A stretch of DNA of 64,000 bases from Globodera rostochiensis (lineage: Eukaryota; Nematoda; Chromadorea; Rhabditida; Heteroderidae). The notes below the pieces were generated by a model. That model was not told the DNA's origin. It worked only from the letters and a program-made list of their open reading frames with translations, and ran no database searches. Shown one piece after another: positions 46,421 to 57,556 of the stretch. The stretch lies in assembly GCA_018350325.1 (NCBI GenBank), contig JAEVLN010000030.1:372001-436000 (forward strand). Direction: 5' to 3'. A program made the position numbers and the translations under genes. Positions within the stretch are counted from its first letter, which is position 1, and each line of letters opens with the position of its first letter.

Positions 46421-49400
46421 CAAATAGAGTGGTCTAGGAGTCCAAGAAGCAATTTTTTCGATTTTTGTTAATTATTTAGAATTTTAATTTTGTTAAAAAA
46501 TTGCGCAAAAATTCGAGAGTTTGCAATTTTCTTTTCAAACAAGTGTTTTTGAGAATTCTCAATAAATATAAGTACAAAAATTGAACCGCCGGTCTTATTG
46601 TCTAAATCATGAATATAAAAGTATAAATATATGGCAATTTAAGTACAATAATATAAACCTTTAAATTGTTTAGGAATACATTAAAAAGGATTAAATAAAA
46701 TTTTAAATGTATTTAGTCAACTTTTATTTATCAGATAATTAATTTATTAAGGAATTAAAAAATTACAAAATTGGAATGGTTTTGTTATCTACTAAAAATA
46801 ACTAGCAATTGAAAAATTCTAATAAATCAAGAAAGACATTCTTACGTTTAACTGGCTGTACTCTTCCTCGTTATGTTTAATTTGTGACATTACTATTAAG
46901 CATTTACCAATTTCATTTCTATCTAATTTTGGAATTGGCACGTGGATTTTTTTTCTTTTTGTTACTAATTATTCAACATTTATTCATATTAGAAAATATT
47001 TATTTAATGCATCATCAATTCACATTGAAGAAAAGCGTTTGTTTTTTGTTCAATACTATTTCGGAATACAAATTAATTCGCTAAAGATTTTAAAACCAAT
47101 TGATGGCAGGTTCTCTTTTGAGACCAATTTGTGCTCCCAAGTAAATACAAATTTTTTAAATATTAAAATTTAAAATTGGCTTCATTAATGCGGTGGCTAG
47201 CACAGATGGAATTGTTTGTATTTATTTGGTGTAATATTAAAGAATTTTCAATTATATTGTTATCGTTATTCTTTAATTAATTTTTTGAATATTAATTTTT
47301 GTTAATAACATTTGTTTTGCTTTAAAAAAATGTCGTAGAAAATATTTCAATGAAGCCGTGCAGTTTTAAATTTAAAAATCATTAAAAAAAATGTTATAAC
47401 AATATTCAGTATTACCATATATTTTAATTTTTCTTTTAAAATTTTAAAATTTTTCATTCAAAATTTTATATTTACTTTTTGTCTTATGTTTTTTATAAAT
47501 GTTTTGCATATTTTTCCTTAATAACTTTCAAAAGAAACATTATATTGAAAGCTGGAATGTTAAATATTAATTTAAATCCATTTAAACAAAAAATATTTTT
47601 AAAGCTAAAATTTTCATCTATTTTTCTTATGTAAATATTGTCTCAATTGTGTTTGTCGGCTATAAATTTTAATGCTTTAAATCCACATTAGTTGCTAATT
47701 ATTTTTACTTTATTATTTTGTTACCTTTTACAAAGATTTAGGTAATATTCCGTTTTGCCAAAATGTAAAACAGCAGATTTTGCATTGAATTTTATTTAAC
47801 AAAGACCAATTAAGTTAATTCTTATTTTGAAAGGCTCAGAATATTGACTAAGCATTTATTGTTTAAGACCAGGAATAAATATTAATTTTGTATTTCATTA
47901 ATTTTGATTGTTAATCAAATTTATTTATTTGTCTTCTTTTTTGTTAACCCACAGCTGTTAGTAAGCAAGTTGATCACTTTACCTAGCTGTCCATTCTTAT
48001 TTTCAGCTCCAATTCAAGTTGGTTCATTCATTCAAGTGTATATAATTTGATTTTTATGTATTATATAATAGTAACTTATTTAATCAATTTTATTTTTTTG
48101 GCATCAATATTTGGAAATGCTTTGAACATTCTTTCTTTTGCATTTATTCAGATTTGCATTAAATATTATCTTATATCTGAAATGTTGTCGTTTTGATACT
48201 TCTACTGTTGTAATTTTTTAGTTTATTTTGTATATTTTTAATAAATTGCTAATATATTTAGATTTCTTTTATGTTTTTAAAAAAAAAAGTTGTATTATTT
48301 TACTTAATGCTTAATAATATTATATTTTTCATAATATTTAGTGAAATGTCTTTTGCCTTATTAATATTGGATGTTACAGATTTAAAAAACAAAAATGGCA
48401 GAATAATTATACTTCTTTGTTATGAATGGAAATATCTAAAATATTATATGAACAGCTAATTCCAATAATTAAATTCTGCCGTAAAGCAAAATGTGTACAT
48501 AAATAAGTACAAAATTAATGAATAATATCAAATAATATAAATTAATTTTTTTTGAAATAGTTAAAACTAAAAATAAATATAAAAATAAAAATAAAAAAGT
48601 TTTTGATAAAATTTTTATCTTTATCTGTTGAATTTAACCAAATCTTCGTTAAAAAAAATTAAAGGCCAGAGGTTCTGGAACAGATTTAATATTCGTTATT
48701 ATTAAAATTAAATAAATTGGACGCATGTTTATCTTTAACATTCTATCAGAATTATTAAAGCTCACTATGGAACGAATTATCAAAATGTAAAAAAATTCAT
48801 AACCACCAAAAATTTTTGAGAAAACTAATATATGCTTAATATATAAAATTAATTTATACAAATGAAACAATTTTTATTCAATAAATGATATCGATTTGTC
48901 AGAGTTTCTATGCATATAATAAAAAACAAAATATAATAATTAAAAAATGTGATTTGTTCTTTAATGTATGCAAAAATTAATTAAAGCAAAATAAAAATGA
49001 CTTGTAATCATACAAATGAATATTTATAATGAGAAATTGTACTATATTTGAGTTTTAAACGAACAATATTTATAGCTTATGGCTTTATATTATTAAAATA
49101 ACTTTATTTTATACTAGTTTATACCCATGCTACAATATGTCTTATAAACAAATTAATTGTAGAAATATTATTATTGGACCAATATATTACTTCTTTACAG
49201 TTTAACATTTTAGAATTCAATAATTATACTGAAACGTAATTAATGTTTGTCTTCACTTCATCGATTATGCCGAAATTGATTTTTTGCATTAAAAAAATAT
49301 TATTTGCAACTTAATCAAAAAAGTGGGCCTGATTCAAACTGATAAAAAGTCAAAGTTTGCTATATAAAGGTTGATAATTTTATCCCACTTGAAAAATAAA

Positions 49401-49590
49401 AGATAAATATTTAAAAAAAAATTAATTACATTTTAAGTTAAAGCCAATTACTAATTAAATAAGTTAACATTAAAGCAGTGATCATTTTGCAAACCGTTTG
49501 CAAATTGTTAATTAAATATATTCTGCCATTAATAAAAAATAACAAATTGCTCTTACATTGTAAAGCCTCAAATTTTGAATTAGTCAACTC
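46421..49590. other. AT-rich stretch, repeat remnants only
   Basis: Holds R7 copy 2 (47905-48030) and R2 copy 2 (49060-49235). One GC-richer block at 47,081-47,140 reads KPIDGRFSFETNLCSQ before a GTAAAT site and may be an exon. Nothing else is supported. Confidence 0.45.
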
Positions 49591-49594
49591 AAAG

Positions 49595-49648
49595 AAAAAG
49601 GTCCTGCCATGCGGGTTTGATACTCATATCCACAAAGCGGCGAATAAG
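49595..49648 (+). CDS. Candidate exon with amidohydrolase-like metal-binding motif
   Basis: The GC-rich block reads KKVLPCGFD, then THIHKAANK, ending at AAG before a GTAAAG donor; a weak acceptor (actcaaag) precedes it. VLPCGFDTHIH differs by only three residues from the VLPGGIDTHTH metal-binding strand known in dihydropyrimidinases and related cyclic amidohydrolases. The residues that normally follow are not seen, so it is either one exon of a split gene, a fragment, or a chance match. Confidence 0.33.
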
Positions 49649-50526
49649 GTAAAGAAAAATATTTTTCATTCTTACATTAAAATTTTATAAAACAAAATGA
49701 TTTGACATTACGAGGAAATAATTTATATATAAAGTAATAAAACACAAGAATATTTATGCAATTAATTTTCAACGAATTTGTTAATTTTACGATTAATAAA
49801 TAAACAAATCGGAGAATGCAATGAGATGAGGATAAGAAATATATTTAATGTTATTTTAGTTAAACAATTGAATATTTGAATTTTGTTGGATAATTAAATA
49901 TATTATTTAAATTAATTTCAACAAACCTATACATTGGTTTAGTCCTCAAGTACATCCTTGTTATTTAAATTATGCAAATTATTTAAACTTATTAGATTTT
50001 TGTACAATAGTTAACACCTAAAAATACACTTTATAAATATTAACCAAATTCTACAAGGATAAAGCTGTTCTTATATCAATAATAAATATTAATCAAGCAT
50101 TTGTAAAAATTATACTATTATTTAATCTAAAAAAATCTTTCTTTTTGACTTAATTAAATTAAATTTCAAATGAATACAATGACTAAAAATTAATTTTGAT
50201 TTTGAGTAAATCGACGAAGAGTAACAAAGAGAAAAAAAAAAATGTCGATAACACAACTTCTACGCTGTTTAGTTACTAATGAATAAAATCTGCGCAAGAA
50301 AATTCGTTATACCAAATTCCAAAAAAAAACAATTGTTAAAAAATCAAATTTCGTATGCATGAATATATGATTCTGTTGTCAAAATTTAATTTTAAAACTC
50401 ATATTTAATGTTAGTGTGAAAAGATCGATCAAACTTGAAATAAACTGTATCTTCAAGCATCATAATTGCGACGAAACAGTTTCTCCTACAATAATTTTTG
50501 TTTTAATAAAATTAAACTCGATATGA

Positions 50527-50897
50527 ATGACTACCTGTTACTGCACACTCTACTTTCCCAACGGCACCAATAAGTTAATTAAATAAAAATAAAATTTAAA
50601 AGATATAGCGACTGGACAAATGAGTTGGAAAAGAAAATAAAAAAAGTTAATTATATTAATTAAAAATATTAATTTACTTCAAAATTTTAATAATAAGCTC
50701 ATTTATACAAATAAATGGTAATAATTTCAATAGCGCATATTAATCAATAAAATAAATTTATCTTAGTCGAGAACCCTGCCAGCGCCGTAATGCAACTGGT
50801 AACAAATTATAAACAATCACTTTCAAAATAAGTTTTTAATTATACAGGAAAGCAAACTACCGCATTCAAGCGTCCGAAACAGACAACATATAATTAA
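50527..50897 (+). CDS. Candidate three-exon mini-gene, 42 codons
   Basis: Exons 50527-50573 (ATG start, MTTCYCTLYFPNGTN), 50767-50798 (after a strong acceptor aaatttatcttag, before gtaaca) and 50848-50897 (after ttttaattatacag) join in a consistent frame to a TAA. Introns would be 193 and 49 nt, the latter matching the short introns of the hAT and expansin genes here. An alternative frame across exons 2-3 is also open (ENPASAVMQL joined to ESKLPHSSVRN). Function unknown. Confidence 0.28.
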
Positions 50898-51337
50898 ATT
50901 TAAAAGCAACATTTGAAAAAAGCACATCGTTTCAAGTACTCAGATATCGAAAGCACGCTGATCCTGCGCAAAAGACAAACTTCATTGTTAATTAGTCTAA
51001 TCAAACTTACAATAAAGCAATAGAGATTTAAAAGGTTTTTAATCTATCATGTTTACAAAAGTGCCCATTTAAGAATATTTTAATTGTTAAAAAAGCCTGT
51101 CAGCAGGGCTTGAGATCTTAAGCAAACATTATTTCATTCAAATATAATATAGCATTTAAAAAATACCAAGAATTTATGAAGAATTTTGCAAAAATTATTA
51201 ATATATAATCAAAAAACAAGCCAATAAAATTAATACATGTTCACGACTTTATAAATAAAATGTGAATAATATTATTATTATTTCAAAAAAATTACAAACG
51301 CATTTATAAAAATAATAACCAAAATATTAATGTAATA

Positions 51338-51398
51338 ATGTCAGATATGGGCTTGGGCGCAAGACGAAAAAGACCTGCCGGAAACCCAACAAATCATG
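51338..51398 (+). CDS. Candidate first exon, 61 nt
   Basis: ATG opens 20 codons, MSDMGLGARRKRPAGNPTNH, then one base before GTAAAC. The RRKRP cluster resembles a nuclear localisation signal. GC is well above the flanks. It ends in the same phase and with the same G/GT junction as 51617-51674 and 52982-53021. Confidence 0.3.
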
Positions 51399-51616
51399 GT
51401 AAACACGCTTCGGCATTGATACAGCAATAAAGCAACATCTGTGTCTTATTTATTTTATTAAAATATATTAATAAAGAACAAAATGGTAGCATAAAGATTT
51501 GAAACAATTAAATTGAACTAATACTACAATTAATATTTCAAAGAATCAATAAAAATGGTATTATCTTGAATTTTTTTTTTAGTAGTTAAAAAATAAATTT
51601 ACAAATTAAAATACGC

Positions 51617-51674
51617 ATGGAAGCCCGAATTATACCCCCAAAGGACATTGTCGGCTTCAAAGGACTGCATTATG
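51617..51674 (+). CDS. Candidate first exon, 58 nt
   Basis: ATG opens 19 codons, MEARIIPPKDIVGFKGLHY, then one base before a near-consensus donor GTAAGA. One frame is clearly favoured. No family recognised. It could be an alternative first exon to 51338-51398. Confidence 0.33.
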
Positions 51675-51679
51675 GTAAG

Positions 51680-54590
51680 ACATATCAAATTAAAATTGTT
51701 GAATTTACTCAAACCTTTAATCAATCCTTCATATAACGATTTAATACCGTAATGTATTCAAAAATTTGTTATATTAAAGAGTATTTTAGGAAAGTCCAAA
51801 AGCAAAAAAAAAAAAATTATAAGAAAAATGTGATTAAATCAAATGGAACTTAACAAAGACAAACAAGAAATTAACGCTTGAACCTAACAAATGACTCATG
51901 CTTTGTTTTTTATTTTATGCTATGGTATCTTCGTTTTAAATCTTAGATTTTAGGCTACGCCTCATTTTTATTTGAATTATAGTAATGCGTTTTTTATGTT
52001 GTAATGTCATCGTTGACGAATTGCAATTTAGAAATTAAAAAACGACGTTATACATATAAAAATAAAAATTTATCGTAATGGAACTTATTAAAACAATTGT
52101 TAAAATTGAATATTTTATACAATAAATGAATTTGTTTAAAATTATTTAAAACGCTAGCAACAGATTTATTTAATAATATGAATAAAATGATTGTTTAAAG
52201 TTGATTAGAATTACTAAAAAAAATAATAAGAAACAAAAATTTTTAATCTAAAAATGTTCAATAGCAAATTGAATGAATAATATATGCAATTCATTAAAAA
52301 TTAATATTTTGTGAATTATTTGATTGTCTTCAACATGTTTTCTATCGTTTGTCAGATAATAACAAAAACATTTTTGTAAATAATATTATTCAAAAGGATT
52401 CAAAGAATTTCTTTAAAAGTTAATTAATCTAAATAAAAAATAATTATTGAGATTTAATATACATAAAGTGAAATAAATAGTAAATCATATTCATGTTCGA
52501 TTTTTTTTAAAACACAAAATATTTATAAGTAAAAAGGTTAAATGTTAAATAAAATTTAATTTTGCATAAACTTCAGGATACTAATGAGCTGATATCTACT
52601 AAATAAATAAAAGCCTCTAACAATATTTTTATTATTACTTTTGCCCTTAAGTTTTAAAGTACCCAATTACTGCTCATAATACAAAAAAAAAACCTACGAC
52701 TGCAAGGCTTGCCGGCGCTGATGTTGGAACAAACTGACTGTTTTTGATCGCATAAAATAATACATATATGTCCAAAAAATCGGCTAATTTAATAAATAAT
52801 ATTCTTTTAAAAACAAGTCAAATTTTTCACATTCAATAGATGTGCCGTTTGAGCGATTAAAATAAAATTGTTACTAGATTTATAAGTATACAGAAAATGT
52901 AAAATCTCGGAAAGATAATTAAATTTTAAAAAATATTTAAACATACATAATTGGCAAAATCAACAAAACAGCAACAATTTTATGAGTTTTAAAAATAAAA
53001 TTAAAACAAGAACGGGCTTAGGTAAGTTAAGAGAAACTCCAAAAAATATTTTATACAAAAGTCCTTAGGGAATAATCAAAGAACGATTATGACATTGTGT
53101 CGATTATAACAAAATCATATATTGTAAAATTATATATAAATTAAGCAAAATTTGATTTTTTAAAAATTTATAATCGATAAAACAAATAAAATATAATCAA
53201 AAGCAAAAAAGAAAATCTTAAAATTCGCAGACCAACAAAATTAATGTTTATTTATGGATACAAGAATATCTTGAAAATAAATTGAGTAGAGGAAAACAAA
53301 TAATTACTTCTCCGAGCTTTATTCTTTAACTTGCAAGGGGCTTGTGAAATTATTTTTTTCTGTATTTAATAAATATAAAATTTACAATACGTTGGAATCA
53401 TTATTTTCTTTTAAAGCATTAATTTTTTATCAATTGATCACTTGATATAATAGGTGTTTTTTATGAGGAAATTTTTGGTTTCTTATGTTCTGTTCTATCT
53501 TTCGTGTTTTTTTTTTGTAAAACAATAATATTTACAAAAATTATTGTTGTTCACCTCGGATAATAAATATCTATTTATGACTATTAAACATTAATAATCT
53601 CTTTTTATACATGTTTAAGGTTTGATAGCTTTGGTTAATATTAATTTTAAAAAACTTTAAATTTTTTAAATACATAAATACTGATTTTCAAAAGAAATGA
53701 AGATTAATTGCAAAGATTATGTTTGTATTAATGATTTGTGTTTTTTACACTTTTAATGGGCATAAATAAACATAATCAACCGCGTATAATACAACTTAAA
53801 TTAAAATATATGTTTAAATTTTCAGGATTAATGAACAAATAAATTTGGATAGAGACATATCATAATCAAGACCGTCCCTGTTAGGGAATTTGTTTGCAAA
53901 ATAATGAGTTTTTATAATTTGTTAAATTTTAGCAGTAAATCTTTAAATTTTGTTTTGATATGGTTATTAAAACATACCGTTTTTATTGTATATGCATTTT
54001 GATAAATGATTTTATTTTAGTTTTTGATAGAAACAATACTTAAATATGTAATGCTTAAGTTTTAACAGGATTAATGACAATTGAAATGGTAACAAAGAAA
54101 TAACTAACAAAAAATTTGCATTAAGAAAAAATTAATCAGTAATTAAAAGGAAAAAATATATTATTTAAATATAAAAACAAAACAAATGTAAACATAAGGA
54201 CAACATGCGGACATTTACCACATAACTTCAGATTTAAAAAACTTTAAATTGCATAAAGTTATAATATTAATTAAATATCCATTTAAAATACGTTAAGTGT
54301 AAAAACTCATGCAATAACCCAGCATTATAAAAAGAATTTCCAAATCAAATTATTCAAAAAGATGCCAAAAAGTCATTAAAAACACCATTTTAGAATTATT
54401 TAGTGCTACCATGAAATTTTTGTTAACATATACAAATATTAACAACCTAAAGTTAAGCTTTGAATATTTTCAAAAACCACCAAAAATAAATTTCCATGCA
54501 AAATTTATATAAAAGCCATAATTGCTTGTATATACATAAACAAAATAATATAGAAATATTTTAAAAATATAAAGAATTAAACGGCAAATA
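51680..54590. other. AT desert with one first-exon candidate
   Basis: Contains the candidate at 52982-53021 and a GC bump at 52,695-52,745, open on both strands. Otherwise nothing is seen. Confidence 0.45.
52982..53021 (+). CDS. Candidate first exon, 40 nt
   Basis: ATG opens MSFKNKIKTRTGL, then one base before a consensus donor GTAAGT. Most of it is AT-rich, so the evidence is the donor and the phase shared with the two candidates upstream. Confidence 0.18.
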
Positions 54591-54627
54591 ATAATTATGG
54601 TTTCGTCACAAATATTATTATTACCAG

Positions 54628-54813
54628 TGCATGCACGGGTGCGGGTTCTACGACATGACGACTATAAATTACACGGAATATTTAATTAAAAAATATATAA
54701 TAAAATTTGTCTTTATTAATGATACTGAAGATAAAAATGTTTGTAATAATCATGAACAAATTAAATCAAAGATTATGTCTAAACTAATTGTGAAATATAT
54801 TTCTTGCTGTTGA
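54628..54813 (+). CDS. Candidate terminal exon, ~61 codons
   Basis: After a good acceptor (atattattattaccag) the frame reads CMHGCGFYDMTTINYTEY in a GC-richer start, then an AT-rich Lys/Ile part, ending SCC before TGA. Cysteines sit at both ends. No recognised domain. Confidence 0.25.
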   Translation, partial: CMHGCGFYDMTTINYTEYLIKKYIIKFVFINDTEDKNVCNNHEQIKSKIMSKLIVKYISCC

Positions 54814-55454
54814 AATTAATTGAATAAATCAACTTTAACGAGAATGGAGATTATGTGATCAATATTTTTGACTGATTGTTGTTTGAATAAATGGTCCTAT
54901 TTATATGTAACAGTTAACCGGCTCTCAGAAAGTTTTTAAAAATTAAAAAGCTGTAACCTTGGACATTATTTGTGAAATTTAGTAAATAAAATTTCAAATT
55001 CAAGAAATAACTACCGGCTTTTAAACTTCAAAGAGTTTTCTGATTTTGCATTTGGAGTTGGAATCTGCTGTCGTGGAACACAAGCAGCGAAGAATCAGAA
55101 AATCGATCTTGAGTAATCAATTAAAAATATTGTTAAATATGAATAAACCTATACATAAAATATTAAAAAAAGAAGTTCCAAGTCTGTAAGCTACAAAATT
55201 TTAAACTGCCGAAAGAACTAATTAAATAATTTAAATTTTATCAAATTTTTAATCTTATGTATAAATTTTCATTCTTTTAAGAATAGCATTTTAAATACAG
55301 TAAATTAATCTAATTCACGGGCTGTCATTAAACTTACATTTGTTTTTGCAACGGTTTAAGAAATAAGGATTTTTTCACTAAAATTCTTGATTTAACATTG
55401 TTTTGATTAAAATTGTTCTGTATTTTATTTTTTTTACTATTAATAACGTTAACA

Positions 55455-55501
55455 ATGTGTATAGATGGCGATCGTTCCCATTGTGAAATTATTTTTTATA
55501 G
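55455..55501 (+). CDS. Candidate first exon, 47 nt
   Basis: ATG opens MCIDGDRSHCEIIFY and two bases before a GTAAAT donor. CIDGDRSHCE is the sort of loop found in small Cys-rich extracellular modules, but too little is present to name one. Confidence 0.2.
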
Positions 55502-55689
55502 GTAAATTTACTTAAATTCTTAGATATTTATGTGTAATGCTATAACACAAAAGAGCTATTTTTTATTTTAAAGTTGTTATAATCCCTTCGGCTGGCCAAA
55601 TACTGGCTTTTAATATTTTTAATAACGTTTTGAATTTTATGTATTTTTGCTTAATAAGAAGTAAATTCTATATTTGCTTTAAAAATTTT

Positions 55690-55761
55690 TTAAGTTGTAT
55701 TTTGCATCACTGACACGTGCTGCTTGTTTTCCCTCATCTCTTTGATCCAATCTGCCAACAT
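55690..55761 (-). CDS. Candidate small ORF, 23 codons
   Basis: On the minus strand an ATG opens MLADWIKEMRENKQHVSVMQ and a short tail to TAA. The charged, helix-like composition and raised GC are unlike the surroundings. No splice sites found. Confidence 0.17.
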   Translation of the reverse strand: MLADWIKEMRENKQHVSVMQNTT

Positions 55762-56207
55762 ATTTGTGGTTTATTTATTTTATAATTTGATATTTATATT
55801 TTGGCTAAAGCTATAAAAAATATTTTTTAAATGTAAGAAACATCTTCTTAGCTTGTTAATTTTTTGTTTTGCTGGGTAATATTATTCTATTAAACAAAAT
55901 TTTTGAGTTGTACTATTATATTTATCAATAAATTGTTTGATTACTTATTAATAAAAATCGATTTAGAAAAAACCCGAAAACACCAGTTCTTCAACCTTTG
56001 ATGGGTTTCTGTGATTTGTTAAATAACATATCATGATTGCTTAGAATATATTTAAATTTAAATATATGCAAAATATAAATTAGTAAAGATTTCAATTTTT
56101 TCAAAAAAAAAAGATTTTTAAAAGACTGTGATAAAACAAAGAAAGAAACCGATAACATATTTGATTACCTATTGAAATAATTAATATTTAAAACACTCTA
56201 ATATTGA

Positions 56208-56351
56208 TTGAATGATGAGAACGCACATACGGATATGTCATCAGAACTTCGAAAAATAATAATGCAAATGCATGTTGAATACCTATATGCCAAATGTAAA
56301 CAAAAAACGACAATTAAAATTTCAACTGAGAATAAAGATTTTGATAAATAA
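56208..56351 (+). CDS. Candidate coding island, 47 codons
   Basis: The frame reads LNDENAHTDMSSELRKIIMQ, then MHVEYLYAKCKQKTTIK and a polar tail to TAA. It is open from an upstream stop with no ATG near its start, so it would be an internal or terminal exon. Composition is protein-like but the family is unknown. Confidence 0.2.
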   Translation: MNDENAHTDMSSELRKIIMQMHVEYLYAKCKQKTTIKISTENKDFDK

Positions 56352-56524
56352 ATTTATCATTCTATTATTTTTCTAACTTCGATTTGACAAATTTTATATA
56401 AAAAAACTTGCAAAAGATGGCGAACATTAAATGATAAAAATATAATTTTTTACTTTGACATATGATAAACCTAAGAAATTACAAAATTTTTTTAAATTAA
56501 ATTTTATAGAATATTTAAATTTAA

Positions 56525-57310
56525 ACAATATATTATAAAAGTTGTATATCTACAAGTATAGAGAAACTTCGATGATGACTAATTGTGGCTTAGCTCCAAA
56601 ATTTTTAACAACAATATTTAAAATTTTAAATACATAATTAAAAATATTAAATTGCATTGGCGACAGCAGGCACAATCGTCGCAGAATTATTAATTGTTGA
56701 CGTGCACCGATTCCGAAAAAGAAAGCGTTTTCCTAACAAGAAACTCATTACGATTGATAATAAATGAGGCCAGATTAAATGATTTATTAGCAAATAAATA
56801 AATATATTAATTAAAAGTAAAAATCGAAGCAAGTCAATAAAAAAAACTCAATTGCTTTGTGTATAATATTAATGTGAATTCAAAAATAAAAATGTAAATA
56901 CTGGTCCAATTTGAATATGTATTTAGTACTTAAGGCGTAGATATCTGGATCGTTGCATATATAATGCTGGTAATAAATAATTGGAACAAAAACTCAAAAC
57001 AAAAGGTGCGTATGGTTGGCAATAAAATAATGAGTAAATTAAACAATTTGACATAAAAAAAATATCTCCAAGTTATGCACAGAGCCAATAAGTATTCTAA
57101 AAAATTTACTAAATTTCCAATTTAACAAATATTCTAAAAGACTAAATAACAAATGATCTGAAAATATGCAATTCCCAAAATAAAAATAAATAAAACTTTT
57201 TTAGAATACTTTTTATACTTACAAATTGGTCAAAAATGAATTTATGTAGAGTTCGTTCCAAAAAGACAATATTTAAATGCAAAGAGAAATTAAAAAACTA
57301 AATCAAAGCA
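56525..57310 (+). repeat. Dispersed repeat R4, copy 2
   Basis: Second copy of 23260-23880. The private middle is 56,699-56,746. A ~190-bp stretch (about 56,895-57,085) also separates the two matching halves here, longer than in copy 1. Confidence 0.82.
56647..56832 (-). CDS. Candidate 61-codon ORF, paralogue of 23402-23587
   Basis: The hydrophobic N-terminal half ends in PHLLSIV as in its paralogue, then the C-terminal half switches to MSFLLGKRFLFRNRCTSTIN and a short tail. The switch coincides with the edge of the private insert. Start codon is TTG, no ATG at the start. Possibly incidental. Confidence 0.2.
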   Translation of the reverse strand: MLRFLLLINIFIYLLINHLIWPHLLSIVMSFLLGKRFLFRNRCTSTINNSATIVPAVANAI

Positions 57311-57390
57311 TTTTGCCTGCGGCTGAGAGCGACTGGAAGCAGAAAGCAGAAATGATTTACGCGCAAGATGTGACAAGTTTGCATATTTAA
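57277..57390 (+). CDS. Candidate small ORF, 37 codons
   Basis: It starts with ATG inside the edge of repeat R4 and runs into private GC-rich sequence, reading MQREIKKLNQSILPAAESDW, then KQKAEMIYAQDVTSLHI to TAA. The middle is coiled-coil-like. The equivalent ATG in R4 copy 1 is followed at once by a stop, so the frame exists only here. Confidence 0.25.
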   Translation: MQREIKKLNQSILPAAESDWKQKAEMIYAQDVTSLHI

Positions 57391-57524
57391 ATATTTGTTC
57401 ATCGCCATTTATAATATACCTATTTAACAATTTTTTTAAATTACAAGTACATTAATTCGATTAATTCATTCAAATTTTTAATATAAAAAAAAAATATAAT
57501 AAAAAAACAATCAAATAATTGAGG

Positions 57525-57556
57525 ACCCCCATCCCCAAACCAAAAACCCAATCCAA
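57525..57556 (-). other. G-rich tract on the minus strand (possible G-quadruplex)
   Basis: Five G-runs of 2-5 bases (GGATTGGG, GG, GGGG, GGGGG) fall in about 30 bases on the minus strand, unique in this AT-rich setting. Confidence 0.45.
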
